This document shows positions 11,701-25,932 of a stretch of DNA of 64,000 nucleotides, in pieces. Position numbers and translations under genes: made by a program. The DNA is taken from NCBI RefSeq assembly GCF_028389875.1, contig NC_084687.1:8034157-8098156 (forward strand), read 5' to 3'. The DNA is from Rhea pennata (lineage: Eukaryota; Chordata; Aves; Rheiformes; Rheidae). The first letter of the stretch is position 1, and the number at the start of each line of letters is the position of its first letter. The notes below the pieces were generated by a model. It saw nothing but the letters and a program-made list of their open reading frames with translations, was not told where the DNA came from and ran no database searches.

Positions 11701-14700
11701 TCCTCCCCTTTCTTTTCCCCAATTCTCACCTCCTCTATGGGCAGGTCCTGGAGCTGTGGTAATGAGCAGGAAAGAATGCCAATTAAGAATGGAGTTGGAG
11801 AGCAGGCAATATCAATCATGGAAGTTGGTAGGACTGGTATATAGGTGTGCTGCCAAGTGAAGGGATAAAGTGTTGCCACTGCGGCATGGCCACATTTAGA
11901 CAGAGTGCTAAAAAGATAAGAGAAACACAGAATGGATTATCAATGTATTCAACACTGAGCTACAGGCATAGTTTAGAAATGTTCATGAAAACCATAATTT
12001 ACATGCATTGTTTATATGACAGCAGAAGCTCCATGCATCGACTTTTGAAGTCAGTTATGGAGAACGGGGAATAGCATCAACCCACACAAAAGAGGTAAGT
12101 AGGTAAGGTAAAATACCCTTATCTCCTCTTGGGTAAACAGCATACTCTAAATTCTCAGCATACATATACTACATGAAGAATCTGCAAAAAGCTCTTAAAT
12201 GTATGTAACTATTTACAAAAAGTTCGACAAGTTTGTGCATGAAACAGGCCCAAACACAGAAGAAAACTCAACATTTCCTCAGAAAGAACAAGTCACTCAG
12301 ACTGATTTTTCACCTTAAGTTGTCAGCAACCAAGATCACCCTCCTTTCCAGCAGGAGAGAGGCAAAGACCCGAATCATGTGAGAGACACTTAAACACTTA
12401 AACAGGCATTCGAAATCAACGTGTTCAAGTCGAGAATCCAGTGGACGGCAGAGCTCCAAAACCTGGGAGAAAAGCAGAGATGCAGGGTGCTGGATGAAAG
12501 CGCCCTGCATGGAGGAGGACTGGACAAGGGAGATCTGTCTGGAAAGCAAACTGATGGATCCTCACAGGTAGGAACCAAACAGCTTAGACAATTCAGAGCA
12601 TCACAAAGAATTCAGCCAGCTCTTCTCTTAAAAAGCAAGGGATCACTTCTAGCGCAGTATGCTTCTGCAGGAGGCAGGTTTCTCTGACAGCCTCCATAGA
12701 AAGTTTAGGAAATAACCTTCACATCAATTACTTAGAGCTAGCACCATTGCACAGTGCAGTTTGCAAAGTGCAACTATACACCAGAGACGACAACCAACAG
12801 AGAAAAACCAGTCCTGATTTCAGTTACCTCATTTCCTGCTCCTGGCAGGAAACTCTTCACAGTAATAGTGCATCCAGGATCAGGGAAAGGTGCCTCCATG
12901 ACACTACGCATAAATGGGTGCACTAGAGCTGGGGACATCTCTCGTCTCTTCTCTACTTCATCTAAAATCTGCAAGAAAATAAATCAGACAATGGTTCAGT
13001 GTCTGCAGGTGAACCATACAAGATATGATTCTATGTTACATTATCCCGCTTTGCAGCTACACATGAAGGGTGCAACATAGACTCACAGCCCTTTTCCCCC
13101 TTGCTTGGGACCCCTGTGTAAGCTCCTCTCAAAGATCTGAAAAATCAACTTAGGAATACGGACCTATTACTATAACTTTTCATTTCTCAAACCCAGTCCC
13201 CTGTTACTGCAAGGAAATGTTTTATATATAGTAATCAAATTCTCACAACTAGTTAGAAGAGTAACTTCTTATGTCTTACTCTTTGGCAAGGCTCTATCCT
13301 CCTCCCCCCAGGAAGCCCTTCTGAAATGCTGTTGTAGAAACTCAGTGCTCCAACAGTTACAAATCAGCTTTCATCATAAACTTATCCACTGTATTCTTCT
13401 GCAATAGCTGCCCTTTACCTGTACTAGCCTCTCCCAGCATTTACTTCCTTACCTATTCTCCCCATAGTGGTAGGAGAAATAAACAGCTCTTTTTTCTCCT
13501 CTTAAACTGTTTTTCCATTTCCTCAAGTCATGGAAGAAGAGAATTTAGGGACTCCACACCAGTAATATTAGGTATTAAAAGGCATTTCCTGAAAGCAACT
13601 TCCTGGAGGAATAATGTTCTGTATACTAGCTGACAAGTCTCAGCACTAATATCACTTCATTTGCCCAGTCAAAACAAAGGTAGCAAGGAAGCACCCTGCT
13701 GGGATGGATTAATTAGCTAAATAATTTTAGGCCGGATAGCAGCATCCAGTTACTTCCTGGAGCTTGCAGGTTGTTGGAGACCCATGTCTGATAGGAAGTA
13801 ACAGGCTCTCCCCACCTCACCTTAGAAAAGAGGTTGAAGCAGCCCAGACGGCTAACAATGCAATATACCTCCGGAAGACGCTTTCCTTTCCCTTCCGGCT
13901 GAAAGGAAGCAGAACATTTACACTGAGAACAGGGATGCAATAAGCAATTGAGCACCTAAAATGTAGCTGACTTGCAGAATTCTTTCTGTACTTCCCTCTA
14001 CACCTCTGACTTAAGAGATTCCTGAGGAATAACCAGTCCCAGGAGCTGCCTTTCATACCCCAAACCCACTTCACTATTGCTGGGTATCATCATGCTCCTG
14101 CCCTTAAGCATTTAAGAGGCTGGTAATATCAGCAGTAGCACAGGAACTACACAACCCATGCAGGAAGTCACTGGCATTCCCATCCTCACTTGACTGTGAA
14201 AGTTTATCAATGTATTCTTTACTGTCCATCCAACACAGGTGCTTACCAGGAGCTTCTTGCAGTAACCAAACCAGCGGCTGCCATCCTCACCCGTCAACAC
14301 AAAAGAAAATGTTTCACTGGGGACCAAAGAACAGTCAAAGTCAAATTTACCATGCGGTTTAGAGGAAGATAAGAGACTGACAGACAAAGCAAGGCACATG
14401 CACGACACAAACTACAAGCCATTCTCTTTCTGGTCACAGAAGAGACACCTGATACAGGTAGCCAGGTTCTTCAGCCTCTATTCTGTGGAAGAACACCTGC
14501 AGGCCACTGCCTCTCATCCACCTATAGCTCTCCTCCTTCCCAACTGTTTCTGCATTCTTCCAAGCAGCAGTGTAATTACTTGCCACTCCCAGGAGCTGGC
14601 CTTGAACCAAAGTTACAGACTTCCTACTCCAAATAACAAAGGTGCTGCTTGGGCAGAAGCAGCTCTTCTGCCTCCATCTCAGTATCTCATCTTCCTCTAT

Positions 14701-17700
14701 CACAGCAGTTTGGGGCACATTCTTTCCCATTTTTCTCTGCATTGGCTGCAGTTTCTTTGGGCCAGGGAACTGGCACATACCTAAGCATTCAGCATTCTCC
14801 CTAGAGGCACTTCAGGCATCAGTACTCAAAAATAAGTCTTTACCTTTTAAGGTCTGATGTAGGAAACCAATCTTTGGGATCTGGGAAGCAGAATTTGGGG
14901 ATGACCTTTAGCCTCTCTTCAGTATCCTTTGACTGTCTCAAGGAATGTTCAGGCTGGAGGGGTAACACATGCATTTAAAGTCATTGAAGCATGGTCCATG
15001 GTTGCAGCATTTTAAACAATAAGAGAGAGCTTCTTTCTTACTCTTCCAAATGCTGACAATCAGAGAGCTAGTGTAAAAGTACAGGAGAGCAGATTCCGGT
15101 ATAACAGATCCCCAGTTCCCTCTTTCATCATTCCTGCTGACTGGACTTTTACAAAATTACCCAGCTGGTCTTGGTAAGTGTTGAGAATGATTTAGTGGCA
15201 TAGCCAAGTTTATAGAGAGTGAAACTAGAACTGAGCCCCCAGTTAACTGTTGTGTGATTAGGCAGCCTGCCTCATTTCTGTTCCCAGGAGAGCTGAAGAT
15301 GTTAAGAGTAACAGGAATGTCCTTGGCTTCTGAGGTGCAGGTCATTCCCAATTCAGCTGTGAAAAGAGCATAGCTGTTCCATGTCCCAGTTACCTGGTGC
15401 AGGCTCAAGACAAATCCCTCAAAGACAGGACAACTTTCCATGCTTAAAACCATCCAGAAGGAGCAAAAAGAAGGTTTTCAAATAAGAGATCACAACTTCA
15501 GTTGTAAATGCCCTTGAGAAAAGGGAGTTTGTTCCATAAAGCTGATTTCAGAAGCTGAGCTCTCAAGTCAGCATATCTGGCTTACTCTACTGTCCCAAGC
15601 TGAGACAGCATCAAAGAATAGTTAGGAACATGGTGCAGCAATTTCACAGAATAACAGTTGGACAAAAGCCTTGCTCATCTTAGGCATGCAGCCCAAAGAA
15701 GATGGTGACAAGCAGATTATTTGTAAACAATGCTATTTTTAGGAGACAAATCGGCAATCAAAACACCTCCATAATCACTGTTCCATAATTGGTGAGCAAA
15801 GGTTCCTGCAAATCCCCCATCAAAATTCTGTAATTTGAGCAAAGGATAAACAAACACCAATGAAATCATTTGTTTTGTCAGTGCATTTGTAAAAGCAAGC
15901 AAACAGCCACATGGTACAATTGGATCTGATCGCCTGCTGGGATAGCAGGAAAGAACAACACACTACCCTTTCCCAAGGTGATAGTCAGATTATGGTGCTG
16001 TACCAGGGAAGAGCTAAGTCTGGTCACACTCCTTTCTGCCTTCTAACACCCTAAAGTTTGCACTTAGCAGCTACCATTTATGCATCTTCAATGTTACCAC
16101 TAAATTAAGACTATATACTCTTTCTGGCTGTAGTCTCTTACTAATTTTGTGAAGCAAAATGTTTCAACATTTAAGATGCTAAAGGTATTTGCACACAAAT
16201 CCCTTATGCTGCTGGACACCAGGTGTCCTGCTGGAGTCCCACATAACTTCCCCTAATGAATTTAACATCTCCTTCCCTATTTGGATGACATGCAGACTCC
16301 TTAACAATCTCTGGTTTATTCCTGATAGAACAGCTAGAAGAATTATTAGGTTTATTCTGTTCTTAGGGGATGGCCCCAGGCACAAGCCTAGGTGGTGACA
16401 TATGAATATTCGGTCTGTGGCCATGGAAGCAAGCATCAAGGCTTCATCCTCTTGGTTGTACACTAGTGTGCACACTAACTCGTAATTCAGTTACATGCAG
16501 TCATCTTGTCAACCATTTGGGCTGAACAGACAGAGAGAAAGTTTATTTCAGATGGCTTAGTTTAGTTCACAGTACTTCAACTTCCACTGTCAATCTCTGC
16601 TTGCTTGTGCCCTGTCCCCCAAAGAAAAAAGTAAAAGCAAACATAAAAGCCCTGAGATTCTAGTTTTTGTATTGCATCAGCCAAACTGCCTCACTCCTTG
16701 CTATAAATCACAAACTGCCTTGATGAGATCAGTCAAGCTTTGGGAACAAAGTTGCACTGCACTCCTTTTCCTCTCCTGCAGGCTGCCTCAGCAGCGTTAC
16801 CACAGTACAGGATGGCTTTACAGTATTACCAGACAATGAAAATAGGAGCTTTCCTAGTTCTCACAAAAGATAAACTCTTCATTACACCCAATGAGCGTTA
16901 AGCACAAGTGCAACTGGCTAACCAAAACAGTTATTTCTGAACAGCAGTTTCATCCCTCCTAGTGCCAGAACAAGGAAGAGTTCAGACAGTACTTCAGGTA
17001 ACAAGATCATTTATACACTTGCACATGATTGCTTTGTCAGCTAAATCATGACAAGCAGGCACACCCATGAGGAGAAATGAAAGGCTGCAGCATTTTAGCA
17101 GCAGAGTCAGTCACTTCTAGAGATGTACTGTCTCTTCAAAACAGTTTTTGTATTTTCAATCCATGTCTCAAGAAATCCACCTTCCATTTCTCAGAGATAT
17201 CAGAATCAGGCACAAAAGCCTCAAACTGCTCTGTCTTTGGAGAGAAAAAATGTTTCTCCTCTGAAAATTTGAGGTTAGAAATTCTTTTCCATTACAAATC
17301 CAATATGCCCCCCTGTTAGGATAGTGTTTCTGGAGGCACGCACCAAGCTGGTGAGACTTCCTAACCCTTACAATATTACAGGTATTTATACCAATGGTGA
17401 ATCAAGAAATACATTTAAATGTTCATCCGAGACTATGCATTAGATCTGTAACAGAGCAAAGTGCTTCAAATCCCAAATCTGTATTCTACCTAATAGGCCA
17501 ATTTTATTAGTATAGAGCTCAAGAAGGAACAAACACGCAGAGAAGATGAACGGTTACTGAGTGCATTGTATGGGAAGGTTTCTATACAGCTCTTACCTTG
17601 CTAGGAAACTGCTGTATGATCTCTGGTGCATATGTCATTTCCATTGCTTTCTTGTGCAGTGATACCACCACAAATAGCTCAAACAGCTGCTGCTCCTGGA

Positions 17701-20700
17701 GCTCTATCAAATCCCTCTCCAGCGTCTGGTAGTGTGGGTTCCTCTTGCAGCCTCGCTGCACCTGCAGCAGGCACCTGTGTCGACCTAAAGGAGGGGGCAA
17801 ATCCAAAGTTAGCCCATGACTACTATTGCCACATACACCTAGCTCACAGAAGAGGAATTACCATTACCTTCAGAACAGGGAAAAGAGATAGGTGCATTTG
17901 CCTAACCTCATAGCACTGTCTCATCCCATGGGAATGGGACTCCTTGGTCAGTTCCTTAAACACAGAGCTGTTCTAGGCACAGGAGCACTGGCCTTGCAGT
18001 AGCTCCATAGCCCCTTTTGCCTGACAGCTAGCATTCTGTTGCTCTCCTCATGTTCTTTCCATGCACCTCCAAGCAACACCATGGCAGCAACGAGAAAAGG
18101 CTAAGAGAAGCAGCCCAGCCTCATCAATTCAGTAATGTTGCCAGGCTTCAGGCAGCTACTCCATAATGCAGCATGGGCATTCAAGAGAGGCAGGTTCCTG
18201 GCCAGGAACCCTCCAGGCTGGGATGTCTTGACAGGTAGTACACACTCACAAGCACAGGCAATGCTCTGACTTAAGAAATCCTTGTGGCTCAGGCACCATG
18301 ACACATTCTGGACACTGGAAACAACCGTTAAATCAGACAGTGACTCAGTCACTGTATTTTTGAGTCTTTACCCTTTATTACTCTTAACAAAAAAGTTGAA
18401 TGTCATCACCAGCAAGTTAAGGCCTTTTGCATGCTTCTGCCTAAGTAAATGAAACATCTAGAACAATTCATCTGGTCCTGTCCACTGGATCCTCACTGTT
18501 CGTAGTTATCCTGCTGACAGACATGCCAGAGTAATTCACCAGCACTGCTTGCTAGCCATTACCATTTCACTTTAAAACCTTACCAGCCTAGAAACTCAGA
18601 CCTCTTTGGTCTTTCCCACACCAAGTGGTTGTCACAAGTCTGTAGTCCGGGCCCACTATCAAACTCAGGGCTAAGAAATCAGACAAATAACCAAGTGATT
18701 TCTCCCTAGAGGAAAGGGCATTTCAGAATATCACAAACATAAAAGAGAGCCAAGGGAGGAAAGTAGGGGGGCAAAATGACATCAAATGTTAGCAGCAAAC
18801 GTGATCCAGGGATAATTCATTGCAAGACATATTTTCATTAAGTGTGACTCTACTGATTCAAAAATGAATCTACTTTAGCCACTGGCAGATGAGTAGCATT
18901 AAACCTGAAGGGCTTGGGATAAGTGGCAGAAATAGAGGCCAATTTGTCACAGCAACAGCGCCCAGCTTTAGCACGTAACCTCTCAGACATTCCCTTTCTC
19001 TGTCACAATTATTCGACACACTTATCCCATTAGGACCCTAGCCAAACATATAGTGCTACAGGGACAGGACCAGCCCCTGTGATTCACTCACGTTTTGGCT
19101 GATTTTCTGTATCACTTTCATTCCCGCTGGTTTCACCTGAAACACATATAGTTTTCTCTTATTAATCATGCAGAAAGATGGACAACACCCCAAGTTGGGA
19201 AAGACAGAGAACTTCAGACTCATCAGGCCAGTATCATGCAGGGCAGCTCACTCTAAGCATCAGCAAAGAGCAGCTATTACTGGCAAATGTGCTACAACAA
19301 TAAATTTCAAAAAGTGGAGTTGATAATGAAGTCACTGTTTCCAGTGAACCATGTCAGCTGAACACAGGCCAAGAACAGAAACCAAGTGGTTATTTGATAC
19401 TGCTATGAAAGTTAACAGCATTGCCAAATAGAATATAGCACAAATAAAGACCACACCAGTGCTAGAAAACCAGAACACAAGAATATCACTTTAGAGGCAT
19501 AAAAGAGATGAGTGGAGCAGTCAGAGGTGGTTCTCATGCAAAGTGGTTTTGGTGTGGGGGTTTTTTTTGTTTGTTTTGTTCTAGTTTATTTTTTGAAAAA
19601 GCACTTTTTACAACTACTCCATCTCTTCAGGCTCAGACAACAGTGGGATCTTCCATTTTTAATAATGTTAGACTTGGGTTAAGCAGGTGTTCCAATCCTA
19701 GTGGTGCTGAAAGCTCAACAATTTCAGTCAGAGTTTCTTGCAAGACAAAGGGTTCAGCACTGTTGAGTCAGCCCAGCATGAACTGGTGGTACCTGACCTG
19801 TTAACAATATCCCAGGACATAGGGAAATTGCACCACTCAACAAGTGTGTAACAAAGAGAATGGTGCAAGAGTGCTCTATACCTTTCACTGGAGGAGCTTC
19901 TTTCCCACTGGGACTGAGCAACTTCACCCTCTTCTTTCCACGCTTAGAATCAAAGATCGCCTGTATTTTTAGTACAAGCTGAAATCCAAAGCAGAAGCAG
20001 AGGTTAATAGGGGGTCCAAAAGGGGCATAATTGCCAACAGAAAAGCAGCCCAACAGCTATCATCCAGCACCACAACACTTTGGAAAGGCTACTGCCAAAG
20101 ACCCTGGCTCAAAGGCTCCTGGCCAGAGTGCTTTTAGCACAGCTCACTGGATAGTGAAGCAGCACAGAATTTATGCTACAAGAGAAATATTACTTTTAGC
20201 ATAATTCAAAGCTGATACCAAACTTTATACACATTCTACAAGCTCTCATATTTTGCTTAGCAAACAGAATAAGTGGAAAAATGTCTAGCATCAGATCAGT
20301 TTTCTATTACAGAGGCCAACTTCAAAGGGACTCGCAAGAGCGTCTTATAAATCTTCCTCTGCAAAGGATTCTGAACTCCATATACCCAGCATCTCAGTTC
20401 TTTTCAAGCCCAGAGGAAGCAGAGCTCTCATACAACCTTACTGATTCTATGATTCTATGCCCAGCATGATGCTTTAGAGAACTTACCCTAGCTGACATGC
20501 ATCTGCAGCAACAAATGTGAAGGAACAAACCCCTGGCTACACAGAGAGCTCTGCTTCCTCTGGGCTTGAAAAGAATTGAGATGCTGGGTATATGGTATAT
20601 AGAACAAGGCTACACTGAGCACAGTCCTTGACCCAAGGCAGTTTGCTAAAATAAATGCATCATACTTTCAGTTTGCACAGGTGAGAAATGCCAGTGGAAC

Positions 20701-23700
20701 AGAGTAATGTGCCAACACTGCAGAAACACCACAGACCTGGTCCACTGGAAGAAAAAGCTTAGAAAACAACATAGCCCAAAGCAGGCTAAGCAACAAGCAT
20801 GGAAGAAGTGTTGGCATTTAGACACTTCAGGTAGATGCTGCTAACCTTCCTCCCGTTGGTAACAAAGTCCTTAAAGCCAAAGTCATAACACTTTCCACTA
20901 CTCCTGTCACTGGCCTCTCCAGACTCCCACCCTGAGCTGCCAGGTATACAACATCACAGGCTGTGGCAGCTCCTTGATTCTACATGTCAAAGAATGCTAT
21001 CACCTCACTGAGAAAAAGGATTTACTTTAAATGCAGTGAGCAGGTCAAGTTCATTCTTGTCTCAAGAATTCATTAAATGTTCCCACTGAATGTAGCAGGG
21101 TGGGGCCCACTCATTTGTCACCACAAATACTGCATTAAAAAAATATCCAGCAAGAGAACCTGTTTTTCTGCTCAGGTGCTTATCCCAAGCTCAGCAAACT
21201 AGGCATAGATTCTTCTCCCTTTCAGATCTATTTCTCACAATTTTCTGGGCCAGACAGACACGTTCTTTTAGCGTGAGGAGGCTGCAAGAAGGAAAAAAAA
21301 AAAAAGAAAATAGCAGAAGGTGCTTCTTCTATTGCAAAACCTGCCTTCTTTCCCCTCTGCCATACACTTTCATCTAGAGATTTTCAATTTCTGTTCCGAT
21401 TTTTGCACAGTTGAGTCATCAGTGAAAGATGTCATGTGCATTTAAGGCAGTCATGTGTTTCTTGAGCAATAAAAACATTTTTCTTTTTGGACTCCCAACC
21501 TTCTCTGAGTCTCTCTAACAATCTTGGTTCAGTCTTATAAGAGCAGAGAGAATAACGTATGCTTCCTGCTTGTAAATTGTTACCAGATTTTTGGAAGAGG
21601 TTTGGTTTTGGAGAATGTTTTATTTTCCCCTCTCCAAAAGAAAGATCCTCCCTGTCACAGCATTTTTATAAAGCTGCCATCTCCTTCCTGATTTCCCACC
21701 CCCGCAGTTTGTTTAAAATCACAGAAGAAAGGTCTTTATTATTCTGAAATACTTAACATTTGAACTGTATTTTGCAGCTGTCCCACTCTATCCCCCAGTC
21801 TCGTGCAAATTGAGCAAATACACTCAATGTTCACATGAAACAACAATCTGCAGAAGTTAAATGATTTTACCGTGGCTAAAGTAAGTTGTTGCTGCTACTA
21901 TAATTGGAACTTGAGTTCTAGGCACAATGCACTAGTATTCACCACTACAGTGTTAGCTGTAGCTGTCCTACAGCACACACTACATTTCATCACTGAGAGA
22001 CAGAAGCTGGTAACTGTTAGCACTATCTTGAAAGATTCCCAGCACACCAAGTAAGAGTTACAACCAAGTCCTCTATTGTAAGGATGGATTAAATGCCTTT
22101 CTCACTACTCTGGCATCAGAAGCATATGCATCTTTTACACACAGGTGGGAGGGAGCAGCCAGAGGAGTAGGCAGGAGAACTGTATGAAGGCTTTGTGAGA
22201 TAGGCTCATCCCTAATGAGCTGCTCATCACCTTTACAACGTGGAACAGCTGCAAGAGTATATTCCTAACATCAAGTCAAGGACTACAAGCCAACATGCTA
22301 AATAACTAAATGCCCAGCAAGCTCCCATAACAGCCCCAAAGCAGCCCCACACACTTAGCCGTCTAACAACTCAGCCCCTGCACAGTGAGAACATAAGGAA
22401 CACTCTGAGACACACACACAATATTGTACAAAACTTGCCCTTAAGTTCAGAGAGCCTCCTTACATTCCTGCACCACACACAGCAGACAGCCAGCATCATC
22501 ACACTTCATTGGGGGTATTGGGAACATACTTTTAGTGACAAGGCACTAGGAAGAGCTGGTATTCAAACACAGCACTGATTTAGATTTCATCTATTACCCT
22601 CTTCGCAGATTTTTGGCCATCAGCACCACCATCATCCCACCAGACCTGGCATTCTGTTTTTGCTCTCCAAACACATGCCTGCTACTGGGAGGGAAAACAG
22701 TTTGAGCAGGGTCATCTGTCCACACATACAACAGTGATGAGCAGTATTAATCTGCCAGACACTCAGCTCCATGACCACTTATGAAACACTTACAGGGTGT
22801 CAGATAAAGCAGTAAGAGTTGAAATACCATGCAAGAAATAAGGTTCAATACTTAAATCTTACCCAGGGCAAGTTCTTTCTCCTGCTAGCAGCCTCTGCTG
22901 CGCGAAACAGCTTCCACTCTGTCAGTGTGACAGGCAGGGTTATCTCCTTCAACATTTTCCCTTGCAAATTTGTCTGGGAGGGCTTTTGCTCAAGAGTCTT
23001 GCGACTGAGAAAGGGAGGCTTGGGGGGAAGCTAGAAAACAGAATCAGAAGAGATGGTCAAGCATGGGATTAAGCTTTGGTCCAAATTCACAGTCAGAAAA
23101 GTCTGATAAAATTCCCTGCAACTTCCTGTTCTATTAAACCAATCCGTATGCAACACTCAAGCATCCCATCAACATTCTTCTTCCCCATCTTTTTGATCCT
23201 TAACAGCTTAATCAACTGATACTGCCATGGCTGTTCATTACCAACTACATTAATAGCAAATAATAAACATTAAGGCCAAGGGCAGCAAAGAATAGACTCT
23301 TTGTGAGGATGACTCCCTGTGAACACATGACAATTTAATCCTCTCTCTCTACCTTGGGAGCCCTAATAGCCCTCTGGTGGGGTGGTAACTTCCAGACAGA
23401 CGGGATCTTCCACAGAGGCAAAGGCAGTACTCTGATATCTTCATAGAGGTTTTCTTTTGAAGGACCTGGGAAAAGCATTGGAGAGGGGATGGATTTATGA
23501 AAGGAGATAAATTCTTGCATTCTTTTAAAAGATATGAGTATGGAGTGTCTTCACAGTTTGCTAGCAAGCTTGGACAGGTCTGGAGAGAGACTTGTAGTAA
23601 GATGGATTGTTTATACCATCCAAAGATGATTCTAACCCACTATGATCATCTACGCAAGCTGTACAGGGATTCACCAAATCATATCACTTCCACCACTGCA

Positions 23701-25932
23701 GAGAAACTAGCTCCATTGCAAAGAAGCTGATTTTGTCAGTGTTCACAGAGATCTCTAGGCAGCACTCGAGCAGAGGATGTAAACACCTACCAAAGAAGTC
23801 AGTTTAGCGCACACCTGTTCTAGCAAGCTTCCGTAACATCTAAACAAGCCTGCTCACATGTAGATAGCTATTAACATTAATAAGGAATCCCAGATGGGGA
23901 AGACCTTAGAGCTGAACGGGTCCTCAGTGCAGTCTCACCCCTTCACACCTACCTCCCCAAAAAGTCTGCTACCTCCAAATAAAGTGAACGCATCCCCTAG
24001 AAGCATAGGTACATACAGATAATGTCCTCATAGATGTTGTCTTCTGACTGTGTGTAGAAAAGCCTGGATCTTGTAGTGCCTTTTTTCTCTTCCTGAAGTC
24101 TGTGGGAGCTGGTGGCTACTGTTCGGTTGTGGAAGCCCTGGATGTCCTCAAACTCAAAGGATTTCCTGGAAGAAAACCAGCATAACATCTTCTAAAGGTA
24201 CCTGTATGTACCAGTGAGTTATTTTCTCTGCTCCACACAGAGTATAGTCCTCCTTAGGGCCAACATATATGTGGATGTTCCGCTCTGGACTCGCTGATTT
24301 CCAGTCAGCTCCTGCTCTGTTACTCTGGAAAAATGAGTTGCAGGCTCCATGGCCTCCAAAGGAGAATGGAGTTGGAGGCTCCATGGCCAAACACATTCTG
24401 CGCAGTTACAGTGATTCTCATCCTGTCACAGAGGCAGGAACCTACAATCGATTTTGGCTTTCAATTCAAAATAATGGCATAGAGGTCACAAAAGACCTGG
24501 ATGGGATTTAGCCTATTATCATAAAATTTGTGGGTTTTGCTGCGTACTTTGCCACCATGGAAGATGTTTAAGGATTCAGGAGTCCTAGCCACATTTCACC
24601 CTGTAACATTCACACTCTTCTCCAGCACAGATGCTCTAAGCAGCTCATCTGCTTGTAGGACTAGCATCAAACTAGCTCAGAAGGTTATTACTTTGTGACA
24701 GTGACCTACAGGCAAGAAGGCAGAACAGCCACACCTACTGCAACACTAGTCACCCACAACTGAAAGCCCCCAACTGTAAGCAACAAGAGAACATACCTGA
24801 ACATTTAACCACAATACTGCCCCCAGAGAAGGCCATTCTGAAATCCACAAGAAGTGGGCAGCACTCTCCCTGGGGCCATCATATTCCCACTCAACTCTTT
24901 TTTAATGCATGGGACTGAGGTTCATTTGGGGCTTTTACTCTTCTTTGCAAGGTTATCAGCAGCAAAGGCAGAACATTCACAGTGATGGAAAGGGGTTACT
25001 TTCATCCAGAAACATCCTTTCCCATCAACAGAGGTATCATCAGTACCAGCACCTCCTCAAGGATACCACAGCAAGCAGGTTGCGTGGATTTACCTAGAAA
25101 CTGATTTAAGGAAACGTGTTTCAGACAGGCGAGATGAACCAACGTACCTCTGGGTTCTTCTTCTGATCATCCTGCTGGCTACTCTCTGCTCAGGACTGTG
25201 AGAGGATGGCACTAAGTCTCCTCCACAAAGATTTTGCAGGGGAGCTTTCTTTCTAGCACTGCAGCTACTGGGATTCTTTTCTGCAAGATAGCAGAAGGTC
25301 CTGCGGGGCTTGGGTGGTGGGACCTCTTGCCCCTCACCCTCTGAGTAAATGTTTTCCAAGCTTCTCTCTGCCCTGCAGAGAGAGTCCACCCCCTTGGCTT
25401 TAAGTGCTCTTTCTGTGAGGTCACAGCTCTCTTGCTTCCTCTGAAGGTCTAAGGGCACTGCCAGGGCTTTGTCAGGTAGAAGGGGATCTATACTCTTCCA
25501 CAGCCCTTGTGAGGTACAGAAGCTGCCTGGGGGCAGTGTCTCCTCTGAGTCCAAGAAGCCTTCTTGCCAGTCTCCATTCTCCTTTGCCTGGGAAACAAGA
25601 CTGCATGCACAGGGCCTGAGGTCACCACAGTCATCAGTCTGCAAGCAGCTCCTTGCATTTTCCCTAAAGTCCAAGCCCAGGTTCTTTGGCTCTTTAGATC
25701 CAGTCTTTCTGCCCTTCTCTGTGTGTCCTGGCTTCACTTTAGAGATAGCATCACAGCCTGGATCATACTTTACCCCAAAGTCCTTCAGCTGCTGCTTCTC
25801 CTCACCGGAGGACCCCCGTGTCCTCCTCTCCCACTGGGAGATCTTCTGTTTGATGTTGCGGCAGTGGCTCCGGGAGAGGGTCTGCACAGCAGAGCGGGAG
25901 AAGCTACTGTCCACTGTCCCCGTTGGATGCAT
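8784..25932 (-). CDS. DENND2C: DENND2C, DENN-domain Rab guanine nucleotide exchange factor, 18 coding exons
   Basis: DENND2 proteins catalyse GDP-GTP exchange on Rab GTPases (Rab9 is the reported target) in endosome-to-Golgi traffic. Exons in transcript order: 25932-25148, 24165-24017, 23465-23353, 23030-22863, 19978-19882, 19136-19092, 17784-17597, 14953-14844, 14316-14247, 13898-13821, 12968-12828, 12462-12314, 11907-11730, 11378-11337, 10357-10252, 10132-9893, 9546-9460 and 8815-8784. Phases close to 925 aa (human about 928). The N-terminal half is a poorly conserved linker with the family motifs VQTLSRSHC, RSLENIYSE, KSFEFEDIQ and ITLPVTLTEWKLF. The tripartite uDENN-cDENN-dDENN module spans about residues 455-905, with SFVLTGEDGSRWFGYCKKLL, LPEVYCIVSRLGCFNLFSK, YPFTWQHTYIPVLP and FFVEIVGHYSLHM. 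It ends GSKMRFLHKK. The start was set at MHPTGTVDSSFSR because the human protein begins at the matching place. Confidence 0.95.
9077..9240 (-). mobile_element. Truncated CR1 LINE fragment
   Basis: The sequence from catagaatcata through ttggaaggaacctttggaga and catctagtccagcctcc is the standard reverse-complement 3' region of avian CR1, followed by agactccacaacctgtctgg. It is about 160 bp, 5'-truncated, and lies in the last intron of DENND2C. The element reads on the minus strand. Confidence 0.9.
9418..9439. repeat. Poly(A) tract, 22 nt
   Basis: This is a simple homopolymer run of A on the plus strand, just 3' of DENND2C exon 9546-9460 in transcript order. Confidence 0.85.
19092..19136 (-). 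CDS. DENND2C: DENND2C 45-nt symmetric exon
   Basis: This exon encodes GETSGNESDTENQPK between phase-1 borders on both sides (cag before 19136, gtgag after 19092), so its inclusion or skipping keeps the frame. It is acidic and unstructured and lies just before the uDENN part. It matches the human segment GETSGNESD. Confidence 0.85.
20378..20595. repeat. 52-bp inverted repeat flanking a CR1 tail
   Basis: The arm at 20378-20429 is the reverse complement of the arm at 20544-20595, with one mismatch (G/A) over 52 bp. The spacer is 114 bp. It carries two copies of ATTCTATG (20444-20459), the terminal microsatellite of CR1, preceded by about 20 nt that also resemble the CR1 3' end. The structure lies in the DENND2C intron between exons 23030-22863 and 19978-19882. 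No coding content was seen. Confidence 0.85.
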
